Origin: an uncultured Gammaproteobacteria bacterium
Lineage (GTDB): Bacteria > Pseudomonadota > Gammaproteobacteria > Arenicellales > JAANXG01
Length of the DNA stretch: 32,281 nucleotides
Direction of reading: 5' to 3'
NCBI GenBank assembly: GCA_947258785.1
Contig: CAMYJT010000005.1
Location: forward strand, 90,993 to 123,273
The translations under genes and the position numbers were made by a program. Below the pieces are notes generated by a model. The model saw only the letters and a program-made list of their open reading frames with translations, made no database searches and was not told the DNA's origin. This document shows, piece after piece, positions 1 to 9,436 of this stretch (positions are counted from its first letter, which is position 1; each line of letters starts with the position of its first letter).

Positions 1-381
1 GAACTCGGAAGGCTGAACTCGAATCGGTCCCAACCATAACCATCGCGTACTGCCGTTCACCTCGATACCGACGCCGGGGATAAGTATTGCGACCAGGCCG
101 ATCATGCCCATCATCAACAACAGCTTGCTGGATCTTTCCCACCACGACACGCGTGTCAAACGGATCATAACGAGCATCACGACCCCAATCGCCACATGCA
201 CCGCATGTTGCGTCAGATGTTGGGAACTGGTCGCCAGGGACTGATTGCCGCTAGCGATGGTCGCCGAATACACCATAATCAGACCGAAGCTGAGCAACGC
301 CACCAGCGTACCCGACAGCCAGGGATCCACACCGACGCTTACAGTGCCGCTGCCGCGCATCGCTTGGGCGTTAGCGAACAT
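1..381 (-). CDS. ftsW: FtsW, septal peptidoglycan glycosyltransferase (N-terminal part, cut by window edge)
   Basis: SEDS-family membrane glycosyltransferase that polymerises lipid II at the septum together with FtsI. Only the first 127 codons are visible; the gene runs off the left edge. The translation has a short cytoplasmic leader, hydrophobic segments at about residues 20-40, 53-72 and 84-104, and the family signature ending in NGSTRWLWLGPIRVQPSEF. The ATG shares one base with the murD stop (TGATG), the usual coupled arrangement in a dcw cluster. Identity rests on this signature and on its place directly after murD. RodA is the close alternative, but gene order favours FtsW. Confidence 0.93.
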   Translation of the reverse strand, partial: MFANAQAMRGSGTVSVGVDPWLSGTLVALLSFGLIMVYSATIASGNQSLATSSQHLTQHAVHVAIGVVMLVMIRLTRVSWWERSSKLLLMMGMIGLVAILIPGVGIEVNGSTRWLWLGPIRVQPSEF

Positions 382-1754
382 CAGCGTGTCAGCTCCCGCA
401 CGAGTTGACGAAACACGTCGCCCCGGTGCTCGAAATTATCGAACATGTCGAAACTGGCGCAAGCCGGGGACAGCATGACGATGTCGCCGGCTACGGCGGC
501 CGCACTCGCTACCCGGACGGCCTCATTTAGATCACTGACACGGCGACAGGGGGCACCGTCACCAACCGCGGCGGCAATCGCGTCGGCATCGCGACCGATT
601 AACAGCAGCATCCGCACACGCTTGGCGACCAAGGGTTTCAGCGGCGAAAAATTCGCCCCCTTTGCGTCGCCGCCGGCGATCAGCACCACCGGCGCCTCCA
701 CACCCTCGAGGGCCGCCACGGTCGCTCCGACGTTGGTCGCCTTGGAGTCATTGACCCAGCGCACTCCGTCCTGCTCGAGCACCAACTCGGTTCGATGGTG
801 AAGCCCTTGGAACCGGCGCGTTGCCCGCACCATCGCCGCCGGCGGAATCTCGGCCAGACTGGCCAGAGTCATGGCGGCCAAGACGTTCGACACGTTGTGC
901 GTCCCGATTAATGGTATCTCCGCCGACGGCATCAAGCGTCGCCGCCCCTGAGCCAACCATCTGACACCCTGATACTCCAGCACCCCGAAATCCACGTCCG
1001 ATCCAGGCGCCGAACGACCAAAGCTCCGAGTCGGGCGCCGCTTGGGCACCAACTCCCATACAACCGGATCGTCGCGGTTGACCACAGCAATCCCGTTTCC
1101 GCGAAATATTCGCGTCTTGGCGCGTGCATAGGCCTCAAAACTCGGGTAGCGATCCATATGATCCGGCGAAAGATTCAAGATCACCGACGCGCGTGGATTC
1201 AGGCTGCCAGTTGTTTCCAACTGAAAGCTGGATAACTCCAACACGTACCATCCAGGCGGTGTGCGTTCGGGATCCAGGAGTTGCAGCACCGGGACACCGA
1301 TATTTCCTCCCACTGCCGTCTCGATCCCCGCCTCGCGGAACATCTCGCCGACCAACGCAGTCACTGTGCTTTTCCCATTGGATCCGGTGATGGCGAGCAC
1401 TGGAGCGGCCGCATGACGCGCAAACAGTTCTACGTCACCGATAATCTGGGCGCCCGCTGCATGGGCCGAGCGGATGACGGGCTCGTTTATCGATACACCG
1501 GGACTGACGACGACGATATCCGCACCGTGGAAATGCTTCTCACTGAATCCCAGCAACAACGGCACGTCCGGAAAGGCTTCGATCAGCGATTCCTGCATCG
1601 GCGGCCGCGTCCGCGAATCCACCACCGACACGCGATATGCTTTATCACGCAGAAAGCGTACACTGGCGAAACCGGACCGGCCCAGACCTACCACTACCGC
1701 CGATGGTCGTTCTTGCACCATCTTTACCGTATTATTCGGCACCTGTAATGTCAC
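381..1754 (-). CDS. murD: MurD, UDP-N-acetylmuramoyl-L-alanine--D-glutamate ligase
   Basis: Cytoplasmic ATP-dependent ligase adding D-glutamate to UDP-MurNAc-L-Ala. It is 457 residues, slightly longer than the E. coli enzyme (438). An N-terminal Rossmann-like region (VVVGLGRSGFA, about 20-30) is followed by the Mur ligase ATP loop TGSNGKST at 123-130 and the C-terminal ligase domain with HHRTE and NDSKATN. The GTG at 1754 is preferred over the internal ATG (1721) because a GGGAG ribosome-binding site lies 5 nt before it. It overlaps ftsW by 1 nt and follows mraY after 46 nt. No defect is visible. Confidence 0.96.
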   Translation of the reverse strand: MTLQVPNNTVKMVQERPSAVVVGLGRSGFASVRFLRDKAYRVSVVDSRTRPPMQESLIEAFPDVPLLLGFSEKHFHGADIVVVSPGVSINEPVIRSAHAAGAQIIGDVELFARHAAAPVLAITGSNGKSTVTALVGEMFREAGIETAVGGNIGVPVLQLLDPERTPPGWYVLELSSFQLETTGSLNPRASVILNLSPDHMDRYPSFEAYARAKTRIFRGNGIAVVNRDDPVVWELVPKRRPTRSFGRSAPGSDVDFGVLEYQGVRWLAQGRRRLMPSAEIPLIGTHNVSNVLAAMTLASLAEIPPAAMVRATRRFQGLHHRTELVLEQDGVRWVNDSKATNVGATVAALEGVEAPVVLIAGGDAKGANFSPLKPLVAKRVRMLLLIGRDADAIAAAVGDGAPCRRVSDLNEAVRVASAAAVAGDIVMLSPACASFDMFDNFEHRGDVFRQLVRELTR

Positions 1755-1800
1755 CGCTGCTCCCGATCCGACAGCCGTATAACACCTTGCACAATGCCCA

Positions 1801-2883
1801 TCACCTGACCTTCAGCGTCGCCAGCCCGATCAACACAAGAATTAGGCTGATGATCCAGAACCGAACACTGACCCTGGGCTCCGGCCACCCCTTGAGTTCG
1901 AAATGGTGGTGCAACGGGGCCATACGGAATATGCGTTTGCCGACCAACTTGTAGGAAGCGACCTGCAGAATCACGGAGACCGTCTCGACAACAAATATTC
2001 CACCCATGATGAACAATACAATCTCTTGTCTAACCATTACCGCTACGGCGCCCAACGCTGCACCCAAGGCCAACGCTCCGATATCACCCATAAAGACCTG
2101 CGCCGGATAGGTGTTGAACCATAGAAACCCCAACCCGGCACCAACCAGAGTGGCGCAAAACACCAGCACCTCACCGGTGCCGGGGATGTACGGAATGGCC
2201 AAGTAATTCGCAAACACGCTGTGGCCGGTGGCATAGGCAAAGATTCCCAGCCCCCCGGCGACCAGCACCGTTGGCATGATCGCTAAACCGTCCAAACCGT
2301 CAGTCAGATTGACCGCATTGCTGGAGCCGACGATGACCAGATACGTCATCACAATGAACCAGGGACCGAGATCAACTGCGACTTCTTTGAAGAACGGGAC
2401 GATCAGGGACGTCTCGATGGGAGTGTTTGCAGTAAAGTACAAGAACAAAGCGCTGGCCAAGCCGGCAACGCTCTGCCACCAGAACTTAGCCTTCGCCCCG
2501 ATGCCACGAGGATTCTTCTCAACCAACTTGCGATAGTCGTCAATCCAACCGATGATTCCGAAGGAGAGGCAGGTCATCAAGGCGACCCAGACAAAGCGAT
2601 TAGAGAGATCCGCCCACAGCAGCGTCGACGCTACAACCGAAACCAGAATCAAAGCACCGCCCATGGTCGGCGTGCCCACCTTTTCGAAATGAGTTGGTGG
2701 ACCGTCCTGACGCACGGTTTGCCCAATCTGATGGTGACTCAATTTCCGGATCATGGTGGGTCCGAGCACAAAACAAAAGATCAGTGCGGTCAGTACACCG
2801 CATATGGCGCGAAACGTCAGGTAACGGAATACGTTGAATGCGCTGAATTCTCTCGCGAGTGCGTCGAACAGATAGAGCAGCAT
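1801..2883 (-). CDS. mraY: MraY, phospho-N-acetylmuramoyl-pentapeptide transferase
   Basis: Integral membrane enzyme that transfers phospho-MurNAc-pentapeptide from UDP to undecaprenyl phosphate, making lipid I. At 360 residues it matches the E. coli length. About ten hydrophobic segments are visible. Family signatures are present: the DD pair in [21 protein letters not shown] with catalytic-site aspartates, [11 protein letters not shown], and the HHHFELKGW loop near the C-terminus. It starts on the murF stop (1-nt overlap, TGATG), so translation is probably coupled. murD follows 46 nt downstream. Confidence 0.97.
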   Translation of the reverse strand: MLLYLFDALAREFSAFNVFRYLTFRAICGVLTALIFCFVLGPTMIRKLSHHQIGQTVRQDGPPTHFEKVGTPTMGGALILVSVVASTLLWADLSNRFVWVALMTCLSFGIIGWIDDYRKLVEKNPRGIGAKAKFWWQSVAGLASALFLYFTANTPIETSLIVPFFKEVAVDLGPWFIVMTYLVIVGSSNAVNLTDGLDGLAIMPTVLVAGGLGIFAYATGHSVFANYLAIPYIPGTGEVLVFCATLVGAGLGFLWFNTYPAQVFMGDIGALALGAALGAVAVMVRQEIVLFIMGGIFVVETVSVILQVASYKLVGKRIFRMAPLHHHFELKGWPEPRVSVRFWIISLILVLIGLATLKVR

Positions 2884-4244
2884 CAGTGCAGCCCCCCGCC
2901 GGTCTCATCGTCCGGGGCCACGACGCCGGCGACGACGATTTCCATTCCCATGCACCGAGAGCCTTTCACCAGGACGGTCGTCCGGTCGTTCAATTCGTCC
3001 CGCAAAGCGCGAACAAGGGATTCCACATCGCCAAAATGGCGGGCACGGCGACCGAAAGCGTCCACCGCGGCCTCGCTGAGCGGCCCCAACGCAAATAACT
3101 GTTCGATACCTCGCTGCTCCGCGTACCGCCCGGCGTTCCGGTGCCATTTGATCTCAGCCTCGCCCAATTCTGCCATGTCGCCCAACACCAGCAAACGCTG
3201 GCCGCGTACCTTTGCCAGTACATCAATGGCGACCCGCACCGATTCGGGATTGGCGTTGTAGGTGTCGTCGTAGATCGTCGCACCGTGGAGACCACGGCGC
3301 AGCTGTAGCCGTCCGGGAATGGGCGGCATGGATTCGAGACCCGCCCTGACCTGTTCTAGACCGATACCCAGGGGCAGCACGGCGGCAGTCGCTGCCAGGG
3401 CGTTCATTACATTGTGAGCGCCCGGCAGCGGCAGCCGCACGGCAACCGTGCCTGTCTCCGTACTGATCGATAACTCCGTTTGCCGTGGCCCCAGTGTATA
3501 TTCGCCGGTCACATCAGCGTCATCGCCTAGACCAAATTGAATGCAATACGGCGTCCCGGCCTGAGCGCGCCACAGAGGCGCAAATCGGTCATCGCCGTTG
3601 ATCACTGCGATGCCGGCGGAACCGAGACCGGCGAAAATCTCGGCCTTGGTCTTGGCTACGGCTTCGACATTCCCCAATCCGTCCAGGTGAGCCGGCGCTG
3701 CGTTCGTGATCACCGCAACCGCCGGGCGGGCCATACGGCTGAGATAGTCGATCTCGCCGGCGTGGTTCATACCCATTTCGATCACCGCAAAGCGATGTTT
3801 GTCGCGCAACCGCAGCAGCGTCAATGGGACACCGATTTCATTGTTGAGATTTCCTTCGGTAATCAGGCCGACCCGGTCTACGCCGAGGATCGCGCCGAGC
3901 ATTTCCTTGACTGTGGTCTTGCCGTTACTTCCGGTGACACCAATTACCGGGATGTCGAATTTCGAGCGCCAGTGCAACGCCAATCGCCCCAATGCAACTT
4001 TGGTGTCCGGTACACGCACGGTCGCCAATATTGTTGCCACCGGCTCATCTACGATTACCCCAGCGGCCCCGGTGCTCAGCGCGTCATCGACGAACCGATG
4101 ACCATTGAATGAAGGGCCATGCAGGGCCACGAACAATTCACCGCTATGGATGGTTCGACTATCTGTCGACACACCCAGAATTTCACGATCATCCCCCGTC
4201 AACACACCGCCCACCGCTTGTGCCACGTCGCCCAAACTCATCAC
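2883..4244 (-). CDS. murF: MurF, UDP-N-acetylmuramoyl-tripeptide--D-alanyl-D-alanine ligase
   Basis: Cytoplasmic ligase adding D-Ala-D-Ala to UDP-MurNAc-tripeptide, the last soluble step of precursor synthesis. It has 453 residues, typical for MurF. The N-terminal domain contains [16 protein letters not shown], followed by the ATP loop TGSNGKTT at 104-111, an [10 protein letters not shown] central-domain motif, and [10 protein letters not shown] in the C-terminal domain. The first ATG overlaps the murE stop by 4 nt (ATGA) and the stop overlaps the mraY start by 1 nt. MurE and MurF are separate genes, not a fusion. Confidence 0.96.
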   Translation of the reverse strand: MMSLGDVAQAVGGVLTGDDREILGVSTDSRTIHSGELFVALHGPSFNGHRFVDDALSTGAAGVIVDEPVATILATVRVPDTKVALGRLALHWRSKFDIPVIGVTGSNGKTTVKEMLGAILGVDRVGLITEGNLNNEIGVPLTLLRLRDKHRFAVIEMGMNHAGEIDYLSRMARPAVAVITNAAPAHLDGLGNVEAVAKTKAEIFAGLGSAGIAVINGDDRFAPLWRAQAGTPYCIQFGLGDDADVTGEYTLGPRQTELSISTETGTVAVRLPLPGAHNVMNALAATAAVLPLGIGLEQVRAGLESMPPIPGRLQLRRGLHGATIYDDTYNANPESVRVAIDVLAKVRGQRLLVLGDMAELGEAEIKWHRNAGRYAEQRGIEQLFALGPLSEAAVDAFGRRARHFGDVESLVRALRDELNDRTTVLVKGSRCMGMEIVVAGVVAPDDETGGGLH

Positions 4245-5698
4245 GCTGCCATCCCCAGTGTTTCACTGACTATGGAACGATCACTGAGTGGGAGTTGCCG
4301 ATGACCGATCTGTTGCGAAGTCTCATGCCCCTTGCCGGCCACCAACACCCAGTCGCCCGGCTCGGCGTGCGCGATCGTCCACTCGATGGCCCGGGCGCGG
4401 TTGTGGATGACCGTCGGCGAGCTGCGCATGCCGGACCTGATTTCTGCAACAATGGCCGCCGGTTTTTCTAAGCGCGGATTGTCATCCGTCAAGACCACGA
4501 CATCGGCGAGGGTTTCGGCCACCGACCCCATCAAGGGCCGCTTTTTACGGTCACGATTGCCGCCGCAGCCGAACACACACCACAACCGTCCCCCACAATG
4601 CTCACGAACCGACTGCAGGGCGTGGTTCAAGGCATCGGGGGTATGCGCGTAATCCACCACCACCGTGGGCCGTGCCGCAGGCGTTCGGAACATCTCCATG
4701 CGCCCCGGGACCGGACTCAACCGCTGCATCGCCGCCGCCAGGCTGTCGTCGTCCTGTTCCACGTCGAGCAACGCCGCCGCCACCGCCAACAGATTGGCTG
4801 CGTTGACCCGGCCGATCAACGCCGTCGGTACGTTCAGGACCCGATTTCTAGCCCGGATGACGACGCGCAGGCCGGCGTCGCTCGGCTGCACCGATTCCGC
4901 GGTTACGTCGCCGGTCCGCATCCCGTAAGTACGAATCTTCGGCGCCGTGGTGCGCGCCTTTAAGGTCCCGCTGAAGGGCTCGTCGTCGTTCAGCACGGCC
5001 AGTTGCAGCGAGGGACAGTCAAACAATATCGCCTTACTGTGTCCATAGGCCGCCATGTCCCGGTGGTAGTCCAAATGATCGTGGCTCAGGTTGGTAAACA
5101 CCGCCGCGTCAAACGCGACACCAGCGATCCGGCCCTGGTCCAATGCGTGCGAGGACACCTCCATACAAACGTGTCCGACACCGGCGGCGACGAATCGATG
5201 CAGGGCCCGGTGCAGCGAGACCGGATCCGGGGTGGTGAAACTCGTCGGAGTGAGTTCGCCGAAAAAACCGATTCCCAGGGTACCGATCAGCCCACACCGC
5301 ACCCCGAGGTGCTCAAAGGCTTGTGCCAGCAAGTGTGTGCACGTGGTCTTGCCGTTGGTTCCGGTCACACCGGTGATGAAAAGACGGTTGGAAGGATTGT
5401 CGTAGAATCGATCCGCGACGATTCCGACCCGCCGCTGCAGATCCGGCATGGGAACACTCACCACCGGCATCACCGGCGGCGTGTAGCGCTGCGGATCGTA
5501 TACAACGGCCACCGCGCCCCTATCGATCGCTTGCTGGATGAAGTGCCGACCGTCGCTGCGGGCTCCGGGATAGGCAAAGAACGCATCGCCGGGGTCCGTT
5601 TGACGGCTGTCGATGGCAAGTCCGCTGACCATCGGGTCGCCGGTGTCATCCACGTCCGCGATGCCGTCCAGCAACTGTGTCAATTTGATCGGCATCAC
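4241..5698 (-). CDS. murE: MurE, UDP-MurNAc-L-Ala-D-Glu:meso-diaminopimelate ligase
   Basis: Cytoplasmic ligase adding the third residue of the peptide stem. It has 485 residues. The ATP loop TGTNGKTT is at 112-119, the probable carbamylated lysine is in YGHSKAILF (K222), and DNPR is at 406-409. DNPR is the established marker for meso-diaminopimelate rather than lysine specificity, so the organism should have Gram-negative-type peptidoglycan. The start is the first of two consecutive ATGs and overlaps the ftsI stop by 4 nt (ATGA). Translation may therefore depend on ribosomes finishing ftsI, which matters given the amber codon there. Confidence 0.96.
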   Translation of the reverse strand: MMPIKLTQLLDGIADVDDTGDPMVSGLAIDSRQTDPGDAFFAYPGARSDGRHFIQQAIDRGAVAVVYDPQRYTPPVMPVVSVPMPDLQRRVGIVADRFYDNPSNRLFITGVTGTNGKTTCTHLLAQAFEHLGVRCGLIGTLGIGFFGELTPTSFTTPDPVSLHRALHRFVAAGVGHVCMEVSSHALDQGRIAGVAFDAAVFTNLSHDHLDYHRDMAAYGHSKAILFDCPSLQLAVLNDDEPFSGTLKARTTAPKIRTYGMRTGDVTAESVQPSDAGLRVVIRARNRVLNVPTALIGRVNAANLLAVAAALLDVEQDDDSLAAAMQRLSPVPGRMEMFRTPAARPTVVVDYAHTPDALNHALQSVREHCGGRLWCVFGCGGNRDRKKRPLMGSVAETLADVVVLTDDNPRLEKPAAIVAEIRSGMRSSPTVIHNRARAIEWTIAHAEPGDWVLVAGKGHETSQQIGHRQLPLSDRSIVSETLGMAA

Positions 5699-7407
5699 AC
5701 CCCCGAATCCACCACCTCAACGTGCTCTTTGTTCTCCAACTGGCGATCCGGAGGCACATTCAACAAGCGCAGCGCTCCACTCATTACCTGGGAGAACACC
5801 GGGGCGGCGACGGCGCCACCATAATACTGCTCGCCCCGGGGGTCATCGACCATGACCGCCATCACGAGCCGTGGATCAGACACCGGCGCCAGGCCGACAA
5901 ACACGGATACATAACGGTCGTCGGCGTAACCCTGGGGGGTATTTTTGTGCACCGTGCCGGTTTTGCCGGCCACCCGGTAGCGGGCGACGCGCGCGGCTCG
6001 GCCGGTGCCATGCTCACCGACGGCGCCTTCCAACATGCCTCGAACCTGGGCCGCAACTTTGCGCTTCAGCACCCGAGGACCCGACACAGGCCCATGCACC
6101 GGAACGATGTTCACCGGCAGCAATACGCCATCGGTGGCAAACACCGTATAGGCTCGAGCGAGCTGCAGCGGTGTGACGGACAGGCCGTACCCAAACGCAA
6201 GGGTCGCATGTTCGATGGGACGCCACCGGCGGCGCACTGGCAGGCTGCCGGTAACCTCTCCTGGTAGGTTGATCTCGGTAAGCTCTCCAAAACCGTGGGA
6301 TCTAAGCAGTTCGTACAAGCGCTGCGGCGGCAGCGCCATAGCAATCTTGGCGGCGCCGACGTTGCTCGACTTCACGAGCACCCGCGACACGGTCAGCAGG
6401 CCGTTGTTCTTGGTGTCGCTGACTCGATGTCCACCGATCTGCAATTGGCCAGGAGCGGTATCAATACGCGTGTCGGGGCCAAAACTGCCGCTCTGCAGGG
6501 CCATTGCAATGGTGAACGGTTTGATGGTCGAACCCGGTTCGAACACGTCGGTCACCGCCCGGTTTCGCAGCCGGCTGCTCTCACGGTCGTTTCGATTGTT
6601 GGGGTTAAAGCTCGGCTCCTTGACCATCGCCAACAGTTCCCCGCTCCTCGCGTCCAGCAGGACGAGGGTAGCGCTGCGCGCCGCATGATGGCGCACGGCG
6701 GCGCTAAGGTATCTATGGGCAAGAAACTGAAGGCGCAGGTCCTAGCTGATTCTGAGATCACGGCCATCAACCACCGGCGCGATAAGATCGACCCGTTCGA
6801 CGATATGGCCGACGCGATCCTTGAGGACCCGGGTTTTACCCGCCCTGCCCGTCAAGTCCTCGTCATACGCAAGCTCGATGCCTTCCTGTCCGGTGTCATC
6901 GATATTGGTGAAGCCCAGCACGTGCGCCGTGACTGGTCCGGCTGGATAGTAGCGCCGATACTCCCTGATAAGATCCACGCCGGGTATCTTCACAGCCATA
7001 ACCTGTTTGGCGGTTTCCGGCGGCAGATGCCGCTTGAGATAGGCAAACTCCCGGTCTTTATTCTCGCGACCATGCTGTTGTATAGCGGCTGGCGAAATGC
7101 CGAGCAGCTTGCCAAGCCGCTGCCAGGAATGCCCCTTCTCCAGCAACGTCGGTGGGTGCGCCCAGATCGAGTCGACCGGGGTGCTGACCGCCAGTGGCTC
7201 GCCATAGCGGTCCATAATCACGCCACGTGCCGGCGGTGTACGTACGACCCGCAGGTAACGCGCATCACCCTGGGCCTGCAGATAGTCGTTGTCGAGCACC
7301 TGCAGGTTGACTGCGCGCATCGACAATGCAGCGAGGCCCAGAGTAAACAACAGCAGGACCAACCAATGACGGAAAGCGTATACCGGCGGCTGTTGATGAG
7401 GCGTCAT
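5695..7407 (-). CDS. ftsI: FtsI (PBP3), septal peptidoglycan transpeptidase, interrupted by an in-frame amber codon
   Basis: Class B penicillin-binding protein that crosslinks septal peptidoglycan with FtsW. Reading through one stop gives 570 positions, the normal FtsI length. A short cytoplasmic tail and one membrane segment (about 12-31) precede the N-terminal module, which includes RGVIMDRYGEPLAVS (61-75). The transpeptidase motifs are STIK (293-296), SSN (347-349) and KTG (482-484). Codon 222 is TAG, between RDLRIS and DLRLQF, where homologues have a sense codon; the frame is intact on both sides. As written, the gene would give a 221-residue anchored fragment and a catalytic part without an anchor. 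It could be a sequencing error, a real nonsense mutation or readthrough. The ATG at 7407 overlaps the ftsL stop by 4 nt. Confidence 0.9.
6742..6744 (-). other. ftsI: In-frame TAG stop inside ftsI (codon 222)
   Basis: Reading the minus strand, the codons are ATC AGC TAG GAC CTG. Homology-like sequence continues in the same frame on both sides, so this is a point change and not an indel. A single change would turn TTG, TGG, CAG, AAG, GAG or TAC/TAT into TAG. The next GTG that could start translation is at 6696, but a product from there would lack the membrane anchor. Other genes in the window (rsmH, yraN, the ferredoxin reductase) end in TAG, so TAG is an ordinary stop here. Confidence 0.9.
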
Positions 7408-7700
7408 TGCTGACGATCCTCTAAATCGATTGTGTCCACCGCAACGGGCACCATCATCTGCAGTTTGCGACGAGCGGATTTCTCCACCAGATGGTGGCCA
7501 GACCAGGTACTTTCCTCCACCAGCAGTTGCCGCCATTCCATATTCAAGCGGTCCCGCTCCGCCTGTGCCTCCTGCAACGCAATGAACGTCAATCTGTGTT
7601 GATGGCGGACGTAAACGATGGCAATGGCGCTGACCATCACCAAAGCCATCAACCCCAAACCCAGGCTACGCACAGGCTGCACCCGTGCGCTCCGCGACAC
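7404..7700 (-). CDS. ftsL: FtsL, cell division protein
   Basis: Small bitopic divisome protein that forms the FtsQLB complex and activates FtsWI. The 98 residues show a basic cytoplasmic start, one membrane segment (about 14-30) and a short periplasmic coiled-coil region rich in Glu, Arg and Leu (QEAQAERDRLNMEWRQL), then a weakly conserved tail. FtsL sequences diverge strongly, so identity rests on size, topology and position between rsmH and ftsI. The GTG start at 7700 gives a 35-nt overlap with rsmH; later in-frame GTG codons at 7682 and 7673 are possible starts. It overlaps ftsI by 4 nt. Confidence 0.9.
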   Translation of the reverse strand: MSRSARVQPVRSLGLGLMALVMVSAIAIVYVRHQHRLTFIALQEAQAERDRLNMEWRQLLVEESTWSGHHLVEKSARRKLQMMVPVAVDTIDLEDRQQ

Positions 7701-8610
7701 GCATCACTGCGCTGCGGGAGCGGGGATTGGCATGGATCTCCTCGGGGGTTGGCCTGGTCGGTTTGCCGATCAGCTTCAATCGGTGGGTAATCTGATCTGC
7801 GGTGACTGGAAAATCCGGCGGATACGGGTCACCCTGCGACTCATAGCGCATAAAACGCTTGACAACACGGTCTTCCAGCGAATGGAAACTGATGACAATG
7901 AGCCGCCCTCCCGGTGCGAGCACCGCCAACGCCTGGGGCAGTGCCGCGCGCAGCTGATCGAGTTCGCGGTTGACGGTCAGCCGGATCGCCTGAAAAGTAC
8001 GGGTTGCCGGGTGTTTGCCCGGCTCGCGGTGTGGTACGGCGCGCTCGACGATGCCGGCGAGTTGCCGCGTCCGGGTGATCGGATGTTGCCCACGGGCAGC
8101 AACTACGGCGCGCGCAACCCGCCGCGCATAGCGCTCCTCGCCCAAATCCCGTAACACTTGCTCCAGCGTGCCGGCGTCGACTTGCTCCAACCACTCGCGC
8201 GCCGATATGCCCCAGGTCGGGTCCATTCGCATATCCAGTTCGCCGTCGGCGTTGAAACTGAATCCTCTCGTAGCGTCGTCGAACTGCGGTGACGATACGC
8301 CAAGATCGAACAACAAACCGTTCACTCGTCCGCAGATGGACAAAGATCGAGCGATTTCGGCGACTTGCGTAAACGGCTGCTGAAATACAGACACCCGTGA
8401 ATCCTGCGCCGCCAGCGCATGCGCCGACGGCATTGCATCCGGGTCCCGATCAATCACCAACAACCGTCCCTCGGGGCCGAGTGCCGCGAGGATTCCGCGG
8501 CTGTGTCCGCCGCGCCCGAATGTCGCATCGATGTAAATTCCATTTGGCTTTATATCGAGCGCCTTCACGACCGCGTCTGCAAGTACGGGGATATGCGCCT
8601 GTGGAACCAT
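7666..8610 (-). CDS. rsmH: RsmH, 16S rRNA (cytosine-1402-N4)-methyltransferase
   Basis: S-adenosylmethionine-dependent enzyme (formerly MraW) that N4-methylates C1402 in the ribosomal P site. It has 314 residues, the usual length. The N-terminus HIPVLADAVVKAL is followed by the cofactor loop DATFGRGGHSRGIL (about 28-41), FDLGVSSPQFDDATRGFSF, and the C-terminal PGGRLIVISFHSLEDRVVK. It starts 22 nt after mraZ and ends in TAG inside the start region of ftsL. RsmI, which 2'-O-methylates the same nucleotide, is encoded nearby at 9910-10764. Confidence 0.97.
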   Translation of the reverse strand: MVPQAHIPVLADAVVKALDIKPNGIYIDATFGRGGHSRGILAALGPEGRLLVIDRDPDAMPSAHALAAQDSRVSVFQQPFTQVAEIARSLSICGRVNGLLFDLGVSSPQFDDATRGFSFNADGELDMRMDPTWGISAREWLEQVDAGTLEQVLRDLGEERYARRVARAVVAARGQHPITRTRQLAGIVERAVPHREPGKHPATRTFQAIRLTVNRELDQLRAALPQALAVLAPGGRLIVISFHSLEDRVVKRFMRYESQGDPYPPDFPVTADQITHRLKLIGKPTRPTPEEIHANPRSRSAVMRVAERTGAACA

Positions 8611-8632
8611 TTTTTTGCTCGGCCTTGGGAGT

Positions 8633-9088
8633 TCATAAGGACAACGATTCCACCTCTACCGACAACGGACCGCTCCCGAAGTCTTCGGACAACCAAGCCT
8701 CCCGTTGCTCGCGCCACAGCGCTTCGTTCCAAATCTCGAACTTATTGCCCTGCCCGATCATGACAACGCGCTTGGTGAGGCCAGCGAATTCACGCAGCGG
8801 CCCTGACAACAGAACGCGCCCATTGGCATCCAACTCGCAATCGTTGGCGTGCCCGATGAGGATTCGTTTGAGACGTTCTGCGTTGGGGTCGAAACTGGGC
8901 AGGTTGACGACCTTGCGCTCAATCTCTTCCCACTCGGCGAGTGGGTACAGCCAGAGACACCGCTCCTTGTGGTTAATGGTAACCACCATCCGACCCTCGC
9001 TCTGGCGCTGGATGCCGTCGCGGTATCGGGTCGGGACGGCTAATCGACCCTTCGTGTCCAGACTGAGCGTATTGACACCGCGGAACAT
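8633..9088 (-). CDS. mraZ: MraZ, transcriptional regulator of the dcw cluster
   Basis: AbrB-like DNA-binding protein that binds repeats in its own promoter and controls the dcw operon. It has 151 residues, the E. coli length, with two tandem MraZ/SpoVT-AbrB motifs. The first begins FRGVNTLSLDTKGRLAVPTR; the second contains NDCELDANGRVLLSGPLREFAGL. The ATG at 9088 has a GAGGAG ribosome-binding site 2 nt upstream. Three MraZ boxes lie 26 nt upstream, so autoregulation is very likely. First gene of the operon. Confidence 0.97.
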   Translation of the reverse strand: MFRGVNTLSLDTKGRLAVPTRYRDGIQRQSEGRMVVTINHKERCLWLYPLAEWEEIERKVVNLPSFDPNAERLKRILIGHANDCELDANGRVLLSGPLREFAGLTKRVVMIGQGNKFEIWNEALWREQREAWLSEDFGSGPLSVEVESLSL

Positions 9089-9113
9089 GGCTCCTCGTCA
9101 ACCTCGTGGTTTT

Positions 9114-9138
9114 CCCATTATTTCCCACTTATCCCCAC
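9114..9138 (-). promoter_or_regulatory. Three MraZ-binding repeats upstream of mraZ
   Basis: On the minus strand the sequence reads GTGGG, 5 nt, GTGGG, 5 nt, ATGGG, an exact 10-bp period that places all three on one DNA face. This matches the GTGG(G/T)-N5 array known as the MraZ operator in E. coli. The boxes start about 10 bp downstream of the -10 element, so bound MraZ would block promoter clearance. Confidence 0.85.
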
Positions 9139-9147
9139 TAATATGAC

Positions 9148-9177
9148 ACTATAGAGAGATAAATCCGCAGGTGTCAA
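9148..9177 (-). promoter_or_regulatory. Putative sigma-70 promoter of the dcw cluster (Pmra)
   Basis: A perfect TTGACA (-35) at 9172-9177 and TATAGT (-10) at 9148-9153 are separated by 18 bp on the minus strand. They lie directly upstream of the MraZ boxes, and the expected start site is near 9140. This is a strong match by position and sequence; the start site is inferred. Confidence 0.75.
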
Positions 9178-9436
9178 GGAAAATTGAGGCCGTGACGCTG
9201 AAGATTCTTCCTTATCTGACAATCGCTTACGCGATTCTAGCGCCCCCAGGGGGAAGGCCGTGGGCGGCCCCTCCGGGGTGGCTCTGTCTCCCACTTTTCC
9301 GTTAGTTGGACGGAGACGGGCCGTACGGACATGAAACTAACTGAATTAAAACGTTTTTTTCACAATAGCCCTGGCAGTCGCTAGTCCACAGCCGGGCCGG
9401 CACGGCGCGGAGGCACCGCTTGACGCCTCCGAAGGA
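9178..9436. other. Gene-free stretch between the dcw promoter and rnpB
   Basis: No convincing coding region is seen on either strand. An inverted repeat GGAGGC/GCCTCC (9409-9414 and 9425-9430) lies just past the rnpB 3' end and could form a hairpin, but no T-run follows it on the minus strand. A second weak stem, TCCGT/ACGGA, lies near 9298-9314. A 7-T run is at about 9354-9360. These may help end rnpB transcription or process its 3' end; the evidence is slight. Confidence 0.35.

Noticed and set aside
6742..6744. UAG read as pyrrolysine, or a genome-wide reassigned UAG
   Set aside because: FtsI is not a pyrrolysine protein, and rsmH, yraN and the ferredoxin reductase end in TAG at the expected lengths.
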